Positions 34,662 to 44,071 of a stretch of DNA of 64,000 nt are shown in pieces. Location of the stretch: contig CAYPMO010000014.1 of the NCBI GenBank assembly GCA_964412015.1, positions 1 to 64,000 of the forward strand, given 5' to 3'. The notes under the pieces are model-generated. The model was given only the letters and a program-made list of their open reading frames with translations, did no database searches and was not told the DNA's origin. The DNA is from SZUA-318 sp964412015 (lineage in GTDB: Bacteria; Gemmatimonadota; Gemmatimonadetes; Longimicrobiales; Gaopeijiaceae). Every line of letters starts with the position of its first letter. Position 1 is the first letter of the stretch. The position numbers were made by a program, and so were the translations under genes.

Positions 34662-35159
34662 CTAGGCCCCGATCCGCGTGCCCGCCACTGTCCGGATGCG
34701 CTCCTCCAGCCGGTGGGGACGGTCGCTGCCCACGTAGAGCCGGATCCCATCCTTCAGGCACAGGACCACCGCGTGGTTGCCCCTCGACGTCCAGGCCCGC
34801 TTGCCGTCCTTGCCGAACCGCACGCCCCACCCCCCGAAGTCCCGAATCGGGTGATACGTGACCGACTCGGTCCGCTCGATCTCCTCGTAGCGGATCTTCT
34901 TGGAGATCAGCCCCACCGGGCCGAGCCCAACCCGGAGGTGATCCCGATACAGGCGTACGGAGAGCCCCCCGACGAAGAGCTGGACCAGCACGGCGGCCAC
35001 CCCCAGCACGACGAGGCCCAGGAGCCGCTCCTGCTCCGCTCCCCCCTCGGACAGGGAGACGACGACCATGCCCAGGAACATGCTTCCCCAGAACACGACC
35101 ACGAGCCACCCCGGCCATGGGGTCCACTCCCTGTAGACCGGACGTTGTTGCGGGTCCAT
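34662..35159 (-). CDS. Two-helix membrane protein with bacterial PH-like domain
   Basis: Protein of 165 residues with membrane helices near 16-36 and 45-65, then a soluble domain of about 95 residues whose strands (VRLYRDHLRVGLGP, IRYEEIERTESV, GIRLYVGSDRPHRLEERI) fit the bacterial pleckstrin-homology pattern of YdbS/YdbT-like proteins. Function unknown. It diverges from the DASS transporter gene across 129 bases. Confidence 0.7.
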   Translation of the reverse strand: MDPQQRPVYREWTPWPGWLVVVFWGSMFLGMVVVSLSEGGAEQERLLGLVVLGVAAVLVQLFVGGLSVRLYRDHLRVGLGPVGLISKKIRYEEIERTESVTYHPIRDFGGWGVRFGKDGKRAWTSRGNHAVVLCLKDGIRLYVGSDRPHRLEERIRTVAGTRIGA

Positions 35160-35288
35160 GGAGAGCCTCGGGGCACGGCGCCCGCGTCAGGGAGGGGCGC
35201 CCATGTAAAACATACGGTTGCCACAGGCCGATTCTTCACGCACACTGCCCCGTCATTGAACGTCGCGCCTCCCGCTGGAGCGGTGCCC

Positions 35289-36767
35289 GTGCGAGAAGCC
35301 AACCACAATCGGCCATATCGGTCGGCTCAGCGCATCGGCCTCTTCCTCGGCGCAGGGGCGTTCCTCGTCATGCTGGCGCTCCCGGCGCCGTCGGGCCTGG
35401 AGCCGTCCGGGTGGCGGACCGCGGCCGTCGCGGTTCTCATGGCCCTATGGTGGATGACCGAGGCGCTCCCCATTCCCGTGACGGCGCTCCTCCCCCTGGT
35501 CCTCTTCCCGGCGCTGGGCGTCCTCAGCGCCCAGGGAGCCGCCTCCCCGTTCGCCAACGAGGTGATCTTCCTGTTCATGGGCGGATTCCTCATCGCCGCC
35601 GCTCTCGAGAAGTGGAACCTCCACAGGCGGATCGCGCTGCGCATCATGTCGTGGGTGGGGGCGAGCCCCGATGCCCTCGTGCTGGGCTTCATGATCGCCA
35701 CCGCCTTCCTCTCGATGTGGATCAGCAACACGGCCACCGCCGCGATGATGCTCCCCACCGCGATCGCCGTCGGCGAGATGTTTCGCCCGGAGGATCACAA
35801 GGGGGTCTACCACTTCGGCGTGGCCCTCATGCTCGGCGTGGCCTACGGCGCCTCGATCGGGGGCGTCGCCACCCTGATCGGCACGCCGCCGAACGCGGTG
35901 CTCGCCGGAGCCGCCCTGGAGATCCTGGACCGGCGGATCAGCTTCACGGGGTGGATGGCCGTGGGTGTCCCCGCGACCGTCGTCATGATCCCCCTCGCGT
36001 GGCTCCTCCTCACCCGGATCATGCATCCCCCGGGGAAGCTGACCGGCGACGCGGCCGCCGTCATCGAGGCCGAGCGGGCCGGGCTGGGCGCGCCCACGCG
36101 CGGCGAGAAGCTCACCGGCGCCGTGTTCGGGCTCACGGCGCTCGCGTGGGTCCTCCGTGCCGAGAAGGATTTCGGGAGCGTGCTCATTCCCGGGATCGAG
36201 ACCTGGCTCCCCAACGTCGCCGACTCGACGATCGCCATGACGGCCGCCGCGGCGCTGTTCCTGATCCCGTCGAACTGGAAGAAGGGTGAGTTCTGCCTGG
36301 ACTGGAACGCCGCCAGGAAAATCCCGTGGGACGTCCTCGTGCTGTTCGGCGGCGGCCTGTCGCTGGCGGCGGCCATGGCGGACAGCGGACTCGCCGCGTG
36401 GATCGGGGGAGTCGTGTCCACGCTGGGCGACGTTCCCCCCTGGATCTTCCTCGCCACGGTGGCCGCCTTGTTCATCTTCCTCACCGAGCTCACGTCGAAC
36501 ACCGCTATCACGTCCATGGGTATGCCCGTCATGGCCGGGACCGCCGCGGGGCTCGACATGGACCCGTTGCTCCTCATGACGACGGCGGCGCTCGCCGCGT
36601 CCATGGCGTTCATGCTGCCGGTGGCCACGCCACCCAACGCGATCGTCTTCAGTTCCGGCTACTTGACCATTCCTCAGATGGCGCGCGTAGGATTCTTCAT
36701 GAACCTGACGTCCATCGTGGTCGTCACGCTTCTTTGCCGGTTCCTCGTTCCCCTGGTTCTCCTGTGA
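35289..36767 (+). CDS. DASS family sodium:dicarboxylate symporter
   Basis: Protein of 492 residues with about 12 membrane helices. Family motifs: WWMTEALPIPVTALLPLVLF, the SNTATAAMMLP (SNT sodium site) around 140, GTPPNAV and the second, symmetry-related LTELTSNTAI with VATPPNAIVF near the end. DASS (SLC13) proteins import succinate, fumarate, malate or citrate with sodium. GTG at 35289 has GGAG eight bases upstream; a GTG two codons earlier is too close to it. Its stop overlaps the GTG of the next gene, linking import to amino-acid/2-oxo-acid metabolism. Confidence 0.93.
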   Translation: MREANHNRPYRSAQRIGLFLGAGAFLVMLALPAPSGLEPSGWRTAAVAVLMALWWMTEALPIPVTALLPLVLFPALGVLSAQGAASPFANEVIFLFMGGFLIAAALEKWNLHRRIALRIMSWVGASPDALVLGFMIATAFLSMWISNTATAAMMLPTAIAVGEMFRPEDHKGVYHFGVALMLGVAYGASIGGVATLIGTPPNAVLAGAALEILDRRISFTGWMAVGVPATVVMIPLAWLLLTRIMHPPGKLTGDAAAVIEAERAGLGAPTRGEKLTGAVFGLTALAWVLRAEKDFGSVLIPGIETWLPNVADSTIAMTAAAALFLIPSNWKKGEFCLDWNAARKIPWDVLVLFGGGLSLAAAMADSGLAAWIGGVVSTLGDVPPWIFLATVAALFIFLTELTSNTAITSMGMPVMAGTAAGLDMDPLLLMTTAALAASMAFMLPVATPPNAIVFSSGYLTIPQMARVGFFMNLTSIVVVTLLCRFLVPLVLL

Positions 36768-37927
36768 CCCATTCGCGATCGGACGGCTCGGTGTGGCGGC
36801 GCTACAGGGAGTTCCTGGAGGCACCGCCGCACCAGGTGCTGGAGTGGAACGACACCGAGACCCGCGCCAGGGGCTGGCTCGTCATCAACTCGCTGCGAGG
36901 AGGCGCCGCCGGCGGTGGGACCCACATGTGCAAGGGTGTCACGCGCGAGGAGGTGACGTACCTGGCAAAGGTCAGGCAGCTCAAGCTCGCGTTCTCGGGA
37001 CCCGCCATCGGAGGAGGAAAATCGGGGATCGACTTCGATCCCTCGGACCCACAGCGTGACGACGTCCTGCGCCGTTGGTACGCGGCCGTCCGTCCGCTCC
37101 TCGCGACGCATTACGGGACCGTCGGCGACTTGGGCGTGGACGAGCCGATGGTGGATAGCTCCCTGGAGGCACTCCACGAAGGGCTTCGGGCCCCGGCGGG
37201 GCCCACGTTCGGCGTGGAGGGGCTCGGGCTGACCGTGTCGGACCTCGTCACCGGATACGGCGTGGCGAACGCGGCCGAGCGCCTGTACGAGCATCGGGGC
37301 GAAACCCTCGAGGGCGTGCGCTGCATCGTGGAGGGCTTCGGCAACCTCGGAGGGGCGGCGGCGCTCTTCCTCACCCGGATGGGCGCGCGCATCGCGGGTA
37401 TCGTGGACGCCGACAGCGGGCTGGCGAGCCCCGAGGGGCTCGACTCCACCGAAGTGGAGGATCTCCTTCGCACGCGTGAAGGCCGCACGCTCCCCCCACA
37501 CCCCCTGCTCCTCACGGGTCTCGAGAAAGAGCTCGCCTACCGGGAAGACGCCGACCTCTTCGTCCCAGCCGCGATCTCGGGCTCGGTGGACTCGCGCCGC
37601 CTGGCGCAGCTCGCCCGGCACGGCGTGCGACGCATCGTGTGCGGCGCCGATCAGCCCTTCCGCGAGGTGCATCTCGGGGACACCGTCACGGCCCAGGCCG
37701 CCGACGCCGAGTTCGAGGTCATCCCCGACATCGTGGCCTCCCAGGGGGCCGCGCGGGCGTTCCATCACCTCACGACGCACACCGACGTCTGCGACGCCGA
37801 GGACATCTTCGCCTCGGTCGAAGACAGCATCCACGAGGCCGTAGACGCCGTGATGGAGCGCGGGGGCCCCGCCCGGTCGGGCGTCATGGCCGCGGCATTG
37901 GACATCGCCCTGGAGCGTACGGCGTAG
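36764..37927 (+). CDS. Glu/Leu/Phe/Val dehydrogenase family protein
   Basis: Protein of 387 residues. GGGTHMCKGVTREEV and FSGPAIGGGKSGIDFDP provide the substrate-binding and catalytic lysines of the family, then a Rossmann domain with VEGFGNLGGAAALFL binds NAD(P). Closest in style to leucine/phenylalanine dehydrogenases and the short GDH group, which convert amino acids to 2-oxo acids reversibly. The GTG start overlaps the transporter stop (GTGA). Substrate specificity is not obvious. Confidence 0.87.
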   Translation: MTHSRSDGSVWRRYREFLEAPPHQVLEWNDTETRARGWLVINSLRGGAAGGGTHMCKGVTREEVTYLAKVRQLKLAFSGPAIGGGKSGIDFDPSDPQRDDVLRRWYAAVRPLLATHYGTVGDLGVDEPMVDSSLEALHEGLRAPAGPTFGVEGLGLTVSDLVTGYGVANAAERLYEHRGETLEGVRCIVEGFGNLGGAAALFLTRMGARIAGIVDADSGLASPEGLDSTEVEDLLRTREGRTLPPHPLLLTGLEKELAYREDADLFVPAAISGSVDSRRLAQLARHGVRRIVCGADQPFREVHLGDTVTAQAADAEFEVIPDIVASQGAARAFHHLTTHTDVCDAEDIFASVEDSIHEAVDAVMERGGPARSGVMAAALDIALERTA

Positions 37928-38075
37928 GGCACGGCTCGCAGAGCCGCCACCACCGTCGCCCTCCCGTGGTCGGCGTCGACGCGCACCGGCCCTCCGAACC
38001 CGGAGGACCCCCGAGGGTATTGCGGAGTCCCCCGCGCGGGGGTGCTGCCCGCACGAACGACAAGGAGATCCGAGG

Positions 38076-38492
38076 ATGCCCTACCCCGAGTTCATGGTGG
38101 CCCCGATACGTGAGGACCTCGTGAAGGCCGGCTTCAAGGAGCTGCGCACTCCCTCCGAGGTGGACGAGGTCCTCGGGAACGAGAAGCGGACGACGCTGCT
38201 CGCGGTGAATTCGATCTGCGGCTGTGCCGCCGGCATGATGCGCCCCGCGGTCTGGATCTCCCTTCAGGGTCCCAGGAAGCCCGAGGTACTGGCGACCGTG
38301 TTCGCCGGCCAGGACCTGGAAGCCACGGACCGCGCCCGGGAGTACATCGTAGGCTACCCGCCCTCCTCCCCGTCGGTCGCCCTCTTCAAGGACGGCGAGC
38401 TCGTGTACTTCATGGAGCGGCGGAACATCGAAGGGCGCCACCCCGAGGACATCGCCACCGATCTGCGCGAAGCCTACCGGAGATACTGCTGA
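38076..38492 (+). CDS. BrxA/BrxB family bacilliredoxin (YphP/YqiW)
   Basis: Protein of 138 residues with the unusual CGC active site (Cys48-Gly-Cys50) in VNSICGCAAGMMRPA, preceded by the NEKRTTLLAV strand, and ending in a Cys. Bacilliredoxins remove bacillithiol from proteins after oxidative stress. Occurrence here implies bacillithiol or a similar low-molecular-weight thiol in this organism, an inference. An AAGGAG precedes the ATG. A 14-pair hairpin follows the stop. Confidence 0.93.
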   Translation: MPYPEFMVAPIREDLVKAGFKELRTPSEVDEVLGNEKRTTLLAVNSICGCAAGMMRPAVWISLQGPRKPEVLATVFAGQDLEATDRAREYIVGYPPSSPSVALFKDGELVYFMERRNIEGRHPEDIATDLREAYRRYC

Positions 38493-38511
38493 GCCGTTCC
38501 GACCGGCCGGC

Positions 38512-38543
38512 GGGGGGGCCGGGCCCCGCGGCCCGGCCTCCCC
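38512..38543 (+). terminator. Strong hairpin after the bacilliredoxin gene
   Basis: Fourteen consecutive pairs (38512-38525 with 38530-38543, one G-T wobble) and a four-base loop, 20 bases after the stop. No T tract follows, but stability and position fit a transcription end. Confidence 0.6.
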
Positions 38544-38712
38544 GTGCCGTAATCGTCCCTGGGAACCCCCGTACATAGGCGTGCGACGGACCCCCCGATG
38601 AACCCTTTTCGAGGGTTTTACCGTCTAAGGAATTGTGAGGGATACATGGGATGCCTGCGCGGCGCCCGGGCGTTGGGTGCGCAGGCGGGGATGCAACATG
38701 GGGAGGATGACG

Positions 38713-39126
38713 ATGAAGAAGGGAACGCTGCACGTAGCCGTGGCTACCGCCGCCCTGATGGTACTGGGCGCCTCGTCCGTGAAGGCCGCGCCGCCCGCTC
38801 TCGGGCCGTCCAACAACACGGTCGATCTCCGTATCGTGAACAACCACGCGTCCATGGTACGCGTGCTTCTGGTCGATGCCGAAGGGAAGACCTACCCCCT
38901 CGGGCGCGTCCCGCAGGCCGATTTCCGGGTCGTGCAGATCTCCGGCGACATCACCGCCAAGGGTGACGTCGAGATCCGGATCTTCCCGGACGAGCCGGTG
39001 ATGTCGCTCGTGGGCGACGCCGACGGGATCCACACCAACGGGCTGGCGCTGAAGCTCGGTGACGCCGTCAACATGTTCGTCGAGACCAACCTGGAGGACA
39101 GCCAGGTCGAGATCCAGCGGGGCTGA
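38713..39126 (+). CDS. Secreted hypothetical protein
   Basis: Protein of 137 residues. Signal peptide KGTLHVAVATAALMVLG with cleavage near VKAAP, then one beta-rich domain (NTVDLRIVNNHASMVRVLLV, DFRVVQISGDITAKGDVEI). I do not recognise the family. GGGAGG six bases before ATG 38713 decides the start over ATG 38707. The preceding 220 bases are mostly intergenic; a small AT-rich inverted repeat at 38601-38617 followed by T residues may end transcription from upstream or be part of the promoter region. Confidence 0.7.
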   Translation: MKKGTLHVAVATAALMVLGASSVKAAPPALGPSNNTVDLRIVNNHASMVRVLLVDAEGKTYPLGRVPQADFRVVQISGDITAKGDVEIRIFPDEPVMSLVGDADGIHTNGLALKLGDAVNMFVETNLEDSQVEIQRG

Positions 39127-39179
39127 GACCTCGCGCGGTGTCGGCGGGAGGGCCCGGCAGGGATCCTCCGCGCCCGAAA

Positions 39180-39207
39180 GGGGGCGGCGCCGGACGGCGC
39201 CGCCCCC
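39180..39207. terminator. Bidirectional hairpin between convergent genes
   Basis: Perfect 12-bp GC stem (39180-39191 with 39196-39207) with a GGAC loop, located between the stop of the secreted hypothetical gene (39126) and the stop of the LiaF-like gene (39250). Serves both directions by position. Confidence 0.7.
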
Positions 39208-39249
39208 TCAGGTCTTCCGGCCCGGCGGCGAGGCCGCCGCCGAGGCACC

Positions 39250-39930
39250 TCACTCCCAGGAGTCCCTGAGCCTCTTGCGCTCGGCCCTCCGGCGGCGCCT
39301 CGCGTCCCGCGCGCTCTCCCCCGGCCGGCGGACCTGGATGTCCACGGCTCCCATCAAGGCCAGGCCGGCGACGCGCACCGTCGGCCCGTTCGGATCGTAG
39401 GCGCCGGAGTCCGAGACGTCCTCGAAGCCGCCCATGATGCCGATGCCGTGGCTCTCCACGTTCACCCCGGGCGGCACGATGATGTCCACCCCGCCCATGA
39501 TGGCGACGATCTGGACATCCGTGATACCGGCAGGAAGCAGCGCTTCCCGGAAGTCCAGCTCCGCACCGCCCATGAGCGTGAGCGCGAAATTCCGGCGCGC
39601 CGGGGTCCAGCGCCCCTTGCGTGCGGCGCCCCCCAGCACGGCCACGACGAAGCCCTGCTCCTTCGTGTGCGCGGCGGCGGTGACCTTGGCCCGCGGCCGC
39701 GGCGCGATCGCGCCTTCGTCGGCGGTGACCGCCGGCAGGTTACCGCCCGGAAGATCGCGGAGCAGCTCCTTCAGCTCCTCGACGGACCCCGCCCGATGGG
39801 CGACCTCGACCCGCCGCTCGAACTCCTCCATGGGAAGCGCGTCGTTGGCGAAGTGCTCGCACAGCGCGTCGATCGTCAGCTGCCGAGATCGTCCCAGCGA
39901 CGGTACCGAGTCCGGTGATCGGCTCTCCAT
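39250..39930 (-). CDS. DUF1707 / LiaF-like cell-envelope stress protein
   Basis: Protein of 226 residues. Residues 15-62 form a DUF1707-like helical domain (LTIDALCEHFANDALPMEEF). Residues about 95-205 form the right-handed beta-helix-like C-terminal domain of LiaF (FALTLMGGAELDF, IVAIMGGVDIIVP, IGIMGGFEDV), where MGG repeats mark successive turns. No membrane segment is present, unlike LiaF itself. LiaF relatives restrain envelope-stress sensors; a soluble version may bind a sensor or the membrane. Strong GGAGGGGATGGAG precedes the ATG. Confidence 0.82.
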   Translation of the reverse strand: MESRSPDSVPSLGRSRQLTIDALCEHFANDALPMEEFERRVEVAHRAGSVEELKELLRDLPGGNLPAVTADEGAIAPRPRAKVTAAAHTKEQGFVVAVLGGAARKGRWTPARRNFALTLMGGAELDFREALLPAGITDVQIVAIMGGVDIIVPPGVNVESHGIGIMGGFEDVSDSGAYDPNGPTVRVAGLALMGAVDIQVRRPGESARDARRRRRAERKRLRDSWE

Positions 39931-39951
39931 GCTCCTCCATCCCCTCCGCTC

Positions 39952-41637
39952 TCAACCCGTGGGCCGCTCGTATGCGACCTCGCCTCCCACCACCGTCATG
40001 TCTACGCGCGTGTCCACCAGACTCTTCGGATCGGTGGTCGTCAGATCCCGATCGAGCACCACGAGGTCGGCGAGCATCCCGACCGCGATCCGGCCCACGC
40101 GGTCCTCCATGAAGCCCGCCGTCGCCCCGCCCGCCGTGTAGGCCCTGAGCGCCTCCTCCAGGGTGAGTTTCTCCTGCGGCATCCACCCGTCCGGGTTGGC
40201 ACCGTCGATGGTGCGTCGGGTGACCGCCGCATCCAGGGTGAGGATCGGATCGATCGGAGCGACCGTCCAGTCCGTTCCGAACGCGAGGCTCGCGCCGGCA
40301 TCCAGCAGCGAACGGAACGCGTACGTCGTCTTGATCCGCTCCGGCCCGATGCGCTTCTCGGCCCACCGTCCGTCGTCGGCAGCGTGGTACGGCTGCACGG
40401 ACGCGATGACGCCTTGCTCGGCGAAGCGCCCGATCGCCGACGGGCTCAGATGCTGCGCGTGCTCGATGCGGAAGCGCCGGTCGCGGGGCCCGTGCGCGGC
40501 GGCCACGTCGCGGTACACGTCGAGGAGCCAGTCGTTGGCGGCGTCCCCGATCGCGTGCACGATGACCTGCAATCCCGCCGAATCGCCCGCGGCGATCATC
40601 GCCCTCAGCTCGGCGGAATCCGTGACCATCAGTCCCGACGTCGTCGGCTCGTCGTCGTACGGCTCGTGGAACCAGGCGGTCGTCGACCCGAGCGACCCGT
40701 CCACGAAACCCTTGAGCGCACCCCACCACAGCATGTCGTCGCCCCGGCCGTTCTCGGCCACGAAATCCCGCAGCCGCTCCCAGCCCGCGATCTGCACGAC
40801 GGAGTAGACCCTCAGGGGCAGCTCATTGCGGGCATGGGCCCTGCGGTACGTCTCGAGGTTGGCCCAGTCGGCCATGTCGTGGATCTGGGTGACGCCCCGT
40901 TCCAGCGCGTGCCGGGCGGCGGCCCGCAGAGCCCGATCGAGATCGGCCTCCGTCGGATCCGGAATGGCCCGACCCACGATGCCCATGGCCCCGTCCTTGA
41001 AGACGCCCGCGGCCTCCCCCGTCGAGGGATCGCGGACGATCGTGCCTCCCTCCGGGTCCGGCGTGCGGCCCTCCGCGTCCACGCCGGCCAGGCGCATCGC
41101 CACGCTGTTGGCCAGCGACATGTGGCCGTCCAGCCGGTTCACGAACACCGGATGGTCCGGGGTGACCGAGTCCACCCATTCCTTCTGTGGAAGCTCGCCG
41201 CCCCACAGCTCGTGATCCCAGTCGCCGCCGGTGATCCAGGTCCCGGCCGGCACCGTCCGGGCGAACTCCGCGATGCGCCGGGTGAATTCCCCGGGCGTGG
41301 CGGCGTCCCGCAGGTTCACGCCGGCCAGCTTGCCGCCGCCGTCGAGGAAGTGCGTGTGGGCGTCGATGAACCCGGGCGTGAGCATGCGCCCGTCCAACTC
41401 CACCACGCGCGTCTTGCCCCCCACCATGCGATCCACGTCGGCGTCGCTCCCGACCGCCACGATCCGGCCGCTCTTGACGGCCACCGCGGCCGCGGACGGC
41501 AGGGCTTCGTCCCCCGTCCAGACCACGCCTCCGCGAAAGACCAGATCCGCCATATCCTCCTCCGACCCGTAACACCCGGCGGCGATCGCCGTAGCTATGG
41601 AGAGGGCCGTCCATGTCCTCTTCATGCGCATCTTCAT
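39952..41637 (-). CDS. Lipoprotein amidohydrolase, YtcJ-like (amidohydrolase 3)
   Basis: Protein of 561 residues. Lipoprotein signal ends in ATAIAAGC. The metal-dependent hydrolase core has TPGFIDAHTHFLDGG, then VIVHAIGDAAND, RIEHAQHLS and FGTDWTVAPIDP, the sequence order of YtcJ-like amidohydrolases. The ATG at 41637 sits six bases from GGAGG; other ATGs at 41643, 41631 and 41625 are less well placed. Members act on N-substituted formamides or other amides; substrate unknown. Starts divergently from the plug-like lipoprotein gene across 181 bases. Confidence 0.88.
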   Translation of the reverse strand: MKMRMKRTWTALSIATAIAAGCYGSEEDMADLVFRGGVVWTGDEALPSAAAVAVKSGRIVAVGSDADVDRMVGGKTRVVELDGRMLTPGFIDAHTHFLDGGGKLAGVNLRDAATPGEFTRRIAEFARTVPAGTWITGGDWDHELWGGELPQKEWVDSVTPDHPVFVNRLDGHMSLANSVAMRLAGVDAEGRTPDPEGGTIVRDPSTGEAAGVFKDGAMGIVGRAIPDPTEADLDRALRAAARHALERGVTQIHDMADWANLETYRRAHARNELPLRVYSVVQIAGWERLRDFVAENGRGDDMLWWGALKGFVDGSLGSTTAWFHEPYDDEPTTSGLMVTDSAELRAMIAAGDSAGLQVIVHAIGDAANDWLLDVYRDVAAAHGPRDRRFRIEHAQHLSPSAIGRFAEQGVIASVQPYHAADDGRWAEKRIGPERIKTTYAFRSLLDAGASLAFGTDWTVAPIDPILTLDAAVTRRTIDGANPDGWMPQEKLTLEEALRAYTAGGATAGFMEDRVGRIAVGMLADLVVLDRDLTTTDPKSLVDTRVDMTVVGGEVAYERPTG

Positions 41638-41818
41638 CTGCATCCTCCGGCGAGACGTCCGCTGCCGTCTCGCGACGCCTGATGGGCAGGAGCTGAGGTT
41701 ATCCGTAGCCCCTGAGAGGAGCAAGCGCAGCGGAGGTAGCGGACGCCCGACGTTCGGCACATCTTGTGTTTCCGGGAACCGGCGCCCGTCCAATCCGTCG
41801 GTTGAGCAGGAGACAGCC

Positions 41819-42226
41819 ATGCGTACCCTTCCTCGGGGGCGGGTCTTCACTGCCGTATCGTCCCTGGCCATCGCGATGACCGTCGGCCTCGGCGCTTGCG
41901 CCAGCGGGGCGGCGGGCGGCGGGAGCGGCGACCGCGTCCGGCGCAATCCCGACGTCATGGACCTCGCCGAGCTGGCCAGCGTCGTGGAGGTGGATGTCCT
42001 CACGGCCATCAGGCGCCTGCGGCCCACGTGGCTCCGCACCTCCCCACACGGGGACCTCCCCAGGGTGATCGTCGACGGGAATCCCCTCGGCGGTGGCCTC
42101 GAGGTGCTCCAGAACTACCGTACCAACGATGTGATGCGGATCGAACACATGAGCCCCGCCGACGCTACGACCTTCTACGGCACGGGGTACCCCGCCGGCG
42201 CGATCTTCGTGACCACGAAACGTTAG
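41819..42226 (+). CDS. Lipoprotein with TonB-receptor plug-like fold, paralogue 1
   Basis: Protein of 135 residues. Lipobox VGLGAC, then a domain of about 95 residues. DVLTAIRRLRPTWLR, PRVIVDGNPLGG and the close DATTFYGTGYPAGAIFVTTK are the strands and the hallmark YGxxxxxGxIxVTTK ending of the plug domain of TonB-dependent receptors, but no barrel follows. Tandem with a second copy 11 bases downstream. Such stand-alone plug-like lipoproteins recur in this phylum; role unknown. Confidence 0.7.
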   Translation: MRTLPRGRVFTAVSSLAIAMTVGLGACASGAAGGGSGDRVRRNPDVMDLAELASVVEVDVLTAIRRLRPTWLRTSPHGDLPRVIVDGNPLGGGLEVLQNYRTNDVMRIEHMSPADATTFYGTGYPAGAIFVTTKR

Positions 42227-42237
42227 GAGTCCCACCC

Positions 42238-42624
42238 ATGCGCACGCGCGTTCATGCACATCTCGTCCTGGCGCTCGTGTTCGCGGCGGGCCTCGCGGGA
42301 TGCGGGGGAACCGGAACCGCCGGACAGGGCACGCGCCCCAGGAGCTCGGCCGACCGGATCGTCGCGGCCGACATCGAGCCTCTCTCCCAGTTCTCGGCGT
42401 ACGAAGTGATCGAGCGCCTGCGTCCCCGGTGGTTCCAGACACGCACGCGCCAGGAGCCCATGTTGCACGTGGACGGCAACGTCCGCGCCGAGGGATTGGA
42501 CCTGCTGCACAGCCTCCGGGCCGGCGACGTGGAGGAGATCCAGTACATGTCGGCGTCCGATGCCACCACGCGCTTCGGGACCGGCTACTACAACGGGCTC
42601 ATCCTGGTGACGACGAAGCACTAG
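42238..42624 (+). CDS. Lipoprotein with TonB-receptor plug-like fold, paralogue 2
   Basis: Protein of 128 residues, clear paralogue of the preceding gene: lipobox AAGLAGC, SAYEVIERLRPRWFQ, MLHVDGNVRAEG and DATTRFGTGYYNGLILVTTK. AGGAG lies about eight bases before the ATG. The two copies share motif order but differ greatly in sequence, so the duplication is old. They probably form one transcript. Confidence 0.7.
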   Translation: MRTRVHAHLVLALVFAAGLAGCGGTGTAGQGTRPRSSADRIVAADIEPLSQFSAYEVIERLRPRWFQTRTRQEPMLHVDGNVRAEGLDLLHSLRAGDVEEIQYMSASDATTRFGTGYYNGLILVTTKH

Positions 42625-42689
42625 GAGCCCCGCGCCTCGGCCGTCGGACCCGACCACACCACTTCCGCGACTCCGGCCGAACGGCCTCC

Positions 42690-43871
42690 TCAGCGATCGC
42701 CGCCGGCCAGCCCCCGCGCGAACCGCTCGAGCACGTCGGCGCACACCTCGATCTGGCGGGTCTCGACCCACTCGTCGGCGCTGTGCGCCTGCGCGATGTC
42801 CCCGGGCCCGTAGCAAACCGCGGGGATCCCGGCCTCGTTCAGGAACGCGGCGTCCACCCAGGCCGTCATCCCCTGCACGGAGCGCGGTACGCCGAGGGCG
42901 TCACCGGCCTCGAGCAGCCCCTCGACCAGGGGCGACGACACGGCCACTTCCGTACCCGGGCGGTCGAGCGTCATCTCGAGCGTCGCCGCGAGCGCCGGCT
43001 CGGTCGCGGCCACGCCGTCCAGGACGCTCCGGAACTCCGCCTCCACGGCCCGGGGGGTCTCGCCCGGCATCGTGCGCCGCTCGATCAGGAGCTCGCACCG
43101 ATCGGGATAGACCGACTCGGCGGTACCTCCCTTGATCGTCCCGGCGTGGACCGAGCCGTGCCCCAGCAGCGTATGCGCCGGCCGAGCCCGCAGCTCGGCG
43201 GCGTACGCGTCGAGGGCAGCCAGATACAGCCCGGCGTGGCGGATGGCGTCCACGCCCAGGTCGGGCCTCGATCCGTGCGCGGCGCGACCCTGGAAGGTGG
43301 CCTTGATCCACACGAACCCCTTGTGCGCGGGCATCACGGCCAGGCCGGTTGGCTCGCAGACGACGGCCATGTCGGCGGACACGCCCGAGCGCACGAGCGC
43401 GCTCATCCCGAGGCTCGCGTGCTCCTCGTCCGCCGTGAGCGCCACGATCAGCCGGGGCCGCGGCCGGCCCCGAGCGAGGCGCGCCGCCGCGGCGAGGAGC
43501 GCGGCCAGCCCCCCCTTCATGTCGCACGAGCCTCTGCCGATCAGCCTCTCTCCCTCCAGGACGGCATCGAACGGGGGCGCGGTCATCCCCTCCACGCCCA
43601 CGGTGTCCAGGTGTCCGTTCAGTAGGAGCGCGGGCCCCTCGCCGTCAAGCTCCGCCACGACGTTGCGGCGGCCGGGCGCCACCTCGTGCACGTGCGTACG
43701 GAGCCCCCACCCCTCGAGCCAGTTCGCGCAGACCTCCGCGATCCGGGCCTCTCCACTTCCACCAGGCGTCAGGGTGGGATTGACCGAGGGCGTCGCCACC
43801 AGGACGCGCGCCAGCGCGATCGGATCGCCGCTCCTTGCATGCTTCAGGACGTCTTTATCGAGGTTGCTCAC
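42690..43871 (-). CDS. M20 family peptidase (ArgE/DapE/CPG2 type)
   Basis: Protein of 393 residues. LLNGHLDTV and GSCDMKGGLAALL supply zinc His and bridging Asp, LTADEEHASLG the catalytic Glu, CEPTGL and the late YGPGDIAQAHSADEW the remaining metal ligands. This set is shared by acetylornithine deacetylase, succinyl-diaminopimelate desuccinylase and carboxypeptidase G2. No arginine or lysine biosynthesis genes are nearby, so a degradative peptidase role is as likely. GTG start at 43871. Confidence 0.9.
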   Translation of the reverse strand: MSNLDKDVLKHARSGDPIALARVLVATPSVNPTLTPGGSGEARIAEVCANWLEGWGLRTHVHEVAPGRRNVVAELDGEGPALLLNGHLDTVGVEGMTAPPFDAVLEGERLIGRGSCDMKGGLAALLAAAARLARGRPRPRLIVALTADEEHASLGMSALVRSGVSADMAVVCEPTGLAVMPAHKGFVWIKATFQGRAAHGSRPDLGVDAIRHAGLYLAALDAYAAELRARPAHTLLGHGSVHAGTIKGGTAESVYPDRCELLIERRTMPGETPRAVEAEFRSVLDGVAATEPALAATLEMTLDRPGTEVAVSSPLVEGLLEAGDALGVPRSVQGMTAWVDAAFLNEAGIPAVCYGPGDIAQAHSADEWVETRQIEVCADVLERFARGLAGGDR

Positions 43872-44071
43872 GTCACAGGTTCCTGGAGTCGTTCGTTCAG
43901 ATTTCCGAGGCTCGGCCGTGCGAGACGCGAAGGCGCCTCGTAACGCTCACGCCCGGAGTGGCGTAAACCCATGGTGAAGGGCAGCCCGCGGCCGCCGACG
44001 CGCCCCCGAGCCGTCGGCATGTTTTATGCAGCGCAACGCGCGCGGAAATGTCCCCCCAGCGGAGTGATCGA

